Shown here in pieces: positions 48,562 through 64,000 of a stretch of DNA of 64,000 nt (its first letter is position 1; every line of letters starts with the position of its first letter). A model generated the notes under the pieces. It did no database searches. It was not told the origin of the DNA and worked only from the letters and a program-made list of their open reading frames with translations. Location of the stretch: NCBI GenBank assembly GCA_020055645.1, contig CM034549.1:32573930-32637929 (forward strand), in the 5' to 3' direction. Position numbers and translations under genes: made by a program. This DNA is from Tomocerus qinae (lineage: Eukaryota > Arthropoda > Collembola > Entomobryomorpha > Tomoceridae).

Positions 48562-48819
48562 CTCCCGATAATAATAATATATTTTATTATTGAAATAGAT
48601 TAAAAAGTTGTAAAATTGATTTGAATTAGTGCCCTTAATAAAAGCACTAATTTATGTCAAGTTTGCCTTGTCAAGTGACAGTTTATTGGCATCTTGGACA
48701 TAGTCATTTAGCTAGAAATCGTCCGTCTTAGGTAGACAGTGTGTGGCATCTTGCATTTGACCAACGACATTACATCGCCTAGTGTAGGCACGGAAAATAG
48801 ATCCGAAGCGGGTCGAACA
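48436..48819 (+). repeat. 3' LTR of the BEL/Pao element
   Basis: The 384-bp partner LTR. The polyprotein stop lies at 48559-48561, 126 bp inside it. AATAAA is at 48637-48642. Confidence 0.97.
48624..48652 (+). promoter_or_regulatory. Poly(A) signal in a hairpin loop, BEL/Pao LTR
   Basis: AATTAGTGC and GCACTAATT form a perfect 9-bp stem. Its 11-base loop contains the AATAAA signal. The same hairpin is in the 5' LTR. Confidence 0.6.
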
Positions 48820-48824
48820 GTAAT

Positions 48825-50590
48825 AATCAATTGTACTATTGCACTCCTATAATATCACAGTAAAGGTAAATACTAGTTGAGCAGAAGAAAGAGAGAAGAT
48901 TATTTTAGCAGGGATAAGATAGCCATTGTGTTGGAATGAATATTTAAAGGAGTTTCTCAGGTGGGATTTGTCTGATAGGTGTGCATATGAATGAATGGCG
49001 AAGTGAGGGCGAATTCTTTTTCTCCTGTCTGTTTATTTTTTCAGTAGTCAAAGGATGAAGATAGGACGGATAGCCTTTACCCTTTAGAAGTTTTCACACA
49101 ACACATTTTGGCATATAGCATGTAGAGTGGAAAATACAATAGAAGTAGGTATGATGCTGAAGTAACTGAACTGTTATGCCTTGGAATAATAGAAGAGGCT
49201 ATCTTTACTGTTGAGTAGTGCAACGTGCATTAAATAGACACATTTCGTCCGTAATTCGTAACACTCCAATATTATTATCCATAGTGGGGAGAAAGAGTCT
49301 ATGTCATATAGACTGTCTACTAAAACTACGTATACACATAGAAATGTTAATGGTGCACTATCTTTATGATACGATACATGTGTAATAATATAATGTTCTT
49401 CTACAATCTAGGCTATGTTTATGGTCTTCCCTTAGTTCGTAGAGATAGGAAACTCTTGACTCTTTTGATGTTCACTTCAGCTGGTTGAGAGATTTCCAGG
49501 AGTAGACGATGAAAACAATGCGCAGCCCGAAGTTTTATCTATCAAAAAAGAACAATACAGTTTCAAGCAATTTACAAGCGTACATGCATTCCCATATGTG
49601 AGTGAGTAAGAACGGATCAGCACAATGTTTGATCTTATAGTCACTAAAGTAGTTGCCTTTCAAAGAATTAGAGATTTTTATTCAGATGTCCCAACAAGCT
49701 GAAAGCACTTTTAGCAGTCAACCCATAAAAATCTATACAACACTTGCACACACATAAATACAACTCAGTCGACAGCATGATTAGATTTAGAACCCGTAAG
49801 AAAGGCTACATTTCTTAATATTAGCCTTCTAGTGCCAGTCCCACTCGCATAATCAACACCACCGTCCACTTCGCTTATTAAAGTACGTACTTGTCTTATT
49901 CCACTTCGCGGAAACAATGCTCGCTAAAATCATGCACCAGCAGCAATGAAAATAATGACAATAACCTGACTCTGCCAGAATAAAAAAAAGGATCATATCT
50001 GTGGCTATGTGTACTTTCTTTGTATACTATCATCTAACTTTGTTATTGTTTCTTTTAGTTAACAATAATAAACTGTCTACTACTATAAAACAAAGTTAGA
50101 GTGTATAAGTAGAATAGCCTACAAATAAGCAAGAGCAGAGCATAAATACAAAAGAATACTATAATATGCATCCAACAATACATCTGTGCAGATTTCATCT
50201 GCGAGTGCATAGCGAAGCATGCCGGATGAACAATTTAAACAAGTAATTCAATGCACTGTGCGATCAGAGTATGCTTACTTAAATCCGTGTATGTAATAGG
50301 TTATGCTGACTACATTCATCACACCACCACCAAAATAAATGCATCCCAAGCCCAGTTCAAGCACACAAAATAAGTATCAACCCATAGTATATATCAAATC
50401 ATACACCAAATGCCAGCCAGTCCTATTTTCCTCACAACCCATTGCATTTTACATTGACAGGAAAGACAAAATCTGCTTTTACTGGATACGATACGAATGC
50501 TACATACATAGACATTATGTAGTAGACTCATAGAATCCTTATATAGCAACACAAGTTTGTGTTCAAATGGATGTATGATTGGTATTTGTG
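48825..50590. other. Intergenic, no supported gene
   Basis: AT-rich sequence right of the BEL/Pao element. No domain, splice pattern or ordered repeat is seen. Confidence 0.5.
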
Positions 50591-51121
50591 TATATGTCGT
50601 AGACTGGGAAGGATAGAAGACTGGGAGGGATATAATGGCTCTCTCAGACTAGACCGATAGGGATATCTTTGATCTACTACTACTAGTAATAATTGGAGAG
50701 ATGATACTATCACCATCGATTAAAACTAGTCTAATTATCCTAGATTTGAAATGTTATTAAGATCGGACGTCCTATTCAAAAGATATAACATGAATTCATT
50801 TTTACAATTTTCGCTTTTATTGTAATAACTTTTGATTGGGATTTCCGATCTTAACAATATTTCAAATCTAGGATAATTAGACTAGTTTTAATCGATGTCA
50901 TGTAATAATGATCAAAGGTATCCCTCTCAGTCTAGTCTAAGAGCCATTATGTCTCTCTCAGTCTAGTCTAAGAGAGCCATTATGTTCTCTCAGTCTAGTC
51001 TAAGAGAGCCATTATGTCTCTCTCAGTCTAGTCTAAGAGAGCCACTATGTTCTCTCAGTCTAGTCTAAGAGAGCCATTATGTCTCTCTTAGTCTCCTCTC
51101 CCTCCCAGTCTACGACATATA
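50591..51121. mobile_element. Foldback element with expanded tandem array (531 bp)
   Basis: The ends are inverted copies of TATATGTCGTAGACTGGGA/GGG. Further in, a second long arm (about 50720-50775 against 50848-50897) pairs nearly perfectly over about 50 bp around CTAATTATCCTAGATTTGAA. The right side carries five tandem units of 32-33 bp (about 50924-51085), each with TCTCAGTCTAGTCTAAGAG and CCATTATG, whereas the left arm has one. No ORF and no clear target duplication. It is a non-autonomous foldback DNA transposon or a large hairpin repeat. Confidence 0.7.
50924..51085 (+). repeat. Tandem array, five 32-33-bp units
   Basis: Units read (T)CTCTCAGTCTAGTCTAAG then AGAGCCATTATG. The first is degenerate; the next four alternate 33, 32, 33, 32 bp, suggesting a 65-bp dimer was duplicated. 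One unit has CACTATG in place of CATTATG. Confidence 0.85.
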
Positions 51122-61642
<10,521 letters not shown>

Positions 61643-64000
61643 GTAAGTTCCTTCTCTGTCATGCCATTACCGACTCCAATTTACATCATTCTCTCGTTCG
61701 TCTCCAAATACAAATCACTGTCTCCCTTTTCATCCACATCACCCGACCCTCAGACATCAACAACAACATCAGTAATTGTAGAGCCGCTCTTTTCTGTCTG
61801 CTACGTCCGCATACTTACTCCTCTCGTAGAATCGCTGACTCTGTTCTGTGCTATTTACGGTGAAGGTATAATATTTAGGTGTAGCCATTATGTAGTTTGT
61901 ATGTCTATGTGCTGCTGTTGTCTTGTATCTTAGATAAATATTACCAGGCACCAAATAGTAGAAATACTTCCTTTCGTTATGTCTCTTTAGGGTACGCTAT
62001 GTTTATGTTATGTGCATTTAGCCCCGTAAAGGGTTACAGTCTATCGTTATGTATTTAACGTCTCTCGACATCCTCAGCCCTCCTCACTTAGTCGCTAATG
62101 TCTTTTTGCAGCTTTTTCATATTATGTAGACCTCCTGTATACAAGTCGTGCTACCTCCAGTCTCTCACAACGCGTATATCTAGTATACTAGTGACTATAT
62201 TATAGTTAAATTTAATTTACCTAATAATAGGTGAATATGGGCTGCTATTTTAGTGTAAATGCCACAGATAGTGAAAACCTGGACAAAATGCTTTTATTAT
62301 CCTCGTTTTATTCGGAATCCATACTAATGGATTCAATATTGTGTACTAGAGTCTGATGTTATTTAATTATGTACCATGTACTATTGTAATCACATTTATT
62401 GCTTCACTGGATTTCTGGAACCTGTCCAAAATTCCATACAAGAACTACAATTACTCTACGCCACAATAGTTATACTTGTTACTGAATCACACTCCACCAT
62501 TTGTGTATACTACTTTATTTTACTCGTGAACAGTAATTTATTATTGAATATCACAAAAATGTCATTTTGCAGACGAGAGACTCATTTTCATGATTATAGG
62601 CATTTATTGCTGAATAATTGAGTTAGTAAACGAGAATAATAAAAGCGTTAGATTCCTAGCGTGATTTGTCTGATGAGTGGGCGTTTTGAAACATAATTTA
62701 GTTAGATATAAATGTTTAATGAATGCAAATGAAATTATTAGTATCATTTTCATTGCAGTCAAAATGTATATAACTTATAGACTTATAGTAGTGATATAAT
62801 CAGTTGCGTTTAGTGTACGTAGTTATTTAAACGAAGATTAAGTACAGATAGAGAAAGGATAGCGTAGATAATTAATATTTTAGATGTTTATTGGACAGTT
62901 GTAGTGTTTATTTAGGAAATGATTCATTACTGTTAATGCAGAGAATATTCGTAGATCAAAGACTATCATTATCCTTCTTATGATGTCAGTCATGTTATCA
63001 GTAGTCATTTATATTAAGGAAGAAAGAAAATTGCGACGAAAGATGTAAGAGAAGAGGAGTAAAAGTAATAAATAAGCAATTCTCATTTCTAGGTAGGAGA
63101 GATTACTTATATAGTTCATATTACATACACACGTATATACAGATTACAGAGAGAGATAGAAGATTGGGAACAGAATGGGGATACTTAATAACTTTAGTGT
63201 TTGTGTAAGTAGTGTGTTTTTGCGACTGTACGAATCTTCTTTGATGATTCTCTGCAGAGCCATTTGGGCGGAAGTAATGTTATTTTAGCGTAGTCCAATC
63301 CGCTGGCTTCATAATGAAATATTTACTTTCCACTGTAAACTACATAAAGGGATTAGCAGGGTAAAGCGAGATAGCAAATTGCTTACAAGTACGAGGAAGG
63401 CTTACGTAACGACGGCTTTTCTATTCTATTATATAATAATTACACTTTTGAATCCAAACTGCCATTATTCCTAACTAGCCCCAAATGGAAACAGCACGGA
63501 TTTTATAAACGTGTCTACAGACCAAACTAGCTTCTATGGGAGATAAAACTAGTAAAAGCGTAAAAGAACGTATAATCCTGCTAAATTACTGGATTAATGC
63601 AGACGATAGATGTTGTCAGCAGTAAATAACCGGTAAAATGGTTATATACTACAGCAGGGTATTTTCAAATTTTCTACCCGTACATGCTGATTATTATTTA
63701 ACTTACATCCGTGCGTACTTTGTTACTGTCATTTAGACAAGAACTAGACAAGGGAGGTAGTTAGGATAAAATAATTATCCAAAGGCTTACTTTTCAATTA
63801 GTTAGATCGATCCGGGATGTGCTGTCCAATTACTACTGGAAAAAATGCACTCGAAAAGTTTGAAAATTGACTTAATTTCTGAGAACATTTTTGTGGATGT
63901 AATGATAAATACATTTTCTAACTTATCGTAGCTCTAATGAATATCAGTAAATACATTTTAATAACGGAACAAATTATCTTATGGTGGCAGCGTTTAAAAT
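61643..64000 (+). other. Start of a long intron, no exon recognised
   Basis: Opens with the donor C|GTAAGTTCC, phase 1. No open, splice-bounded stretch resembling the LAP-specific or PDZ domains is present up to the window edge, so the rest of the gene lies beyond it. Confidence 0.5.

Larger units (their letters stand above)
42358..48819 (+). mobile_element. Complete BEL/Pao LTR retrotransposon
   Basis: Total 6462 bp. Two 384-bp LTRs that look identical (42358-42741 and 48436-48819) start TGTCGTCGG and end GGTCGAACA. The flanks carry the 5-bp duplication GTAAT (42353-42357 and 48820-48824), the length usual for BEL/Pao. A primer site follows the 5' LTR by one base and a polypurine tract (TGGGGGTGG) abuts the 3' LTR. 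The single intact polyprotein has domains in Gag, protease, RT, RNase H, integrase order, with the Pao-type Gag and C-terminal domains. Everything needed for autonomous movement seems present, so this is a potentially active, recent copy. Confidence 0.97.

Overview
This window looks like nuclear DNA from an invertebrate animal, most likely an arthropod. The base composition is AT-rich, the genes are broken by many short GT-AG introns, and four animal-type genes can be assembled exon by exon. The species cannot be named from the sequence alone.

Host genes, left to right. (1) A diacylglycerol kinase of the theta type, + strand, 12255-19084, 11 or 12 coding exons, with a candidate TATA box and an upstream ORF. 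(2) PRPF6/Prp6, the U4/U6.U5 tri-snRNP bridging protein, + strand, 31653-36259, 13 coding exons plus a probable non-coding first exon. (3) The E2 subunit of pyruvate dehydrogenase (DLAT), - strand, 36759-38926, 8 coding exons, tail to tail with PRPF6. (4) The leucine-rich-repeat half of a Scribble/LAP-family polarity protein, + strand, 54638-61642; it runs off the window before any PDZ exon. About 1-12000, 19.1-25.9 kb, 39-42.3 kb, 48.8-54.6 kb and 61.6-64 kb hold no gene I can support.

Mobile DNA is rich and well preserved. A complete BEL/Pao LTR retrotransposon (42358-48819, 384-bp LTRs, 5-bp target duplication) carries one intact Gag-Pro-RT-RNaseH-integrase ORF of 1919 residues. A second complete LTR element (25930-30640, 776-bp LTRs, 5-bp target duplication, - strand) has a tRNA-Tyr-type primer site and a polypurine tract. 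Its only long ORF is 903 residues with no recognisable protease, RT, RNase H or integrase. Each of its LTRs contains about 92 bp that match the conserved 28S rRNA segment where R2 and R1 elements insert, in antisense to the element. I also find two hAT-type MITEs with 8-bp duplications, a Mutator-like MITE with a 9-bp duplication just inside a PRPF6 intron, two possible TA-flanked MITEs, and a large foldback element with an expanded tandem array.

The best candidate for something undescribed is the 25930-30640 element. It combines a captured 28S rDNA target-site fragment in the LTR, a long open frame without pol domains, and a short nucleotide motif repeated in all three reading frames of that ORF.
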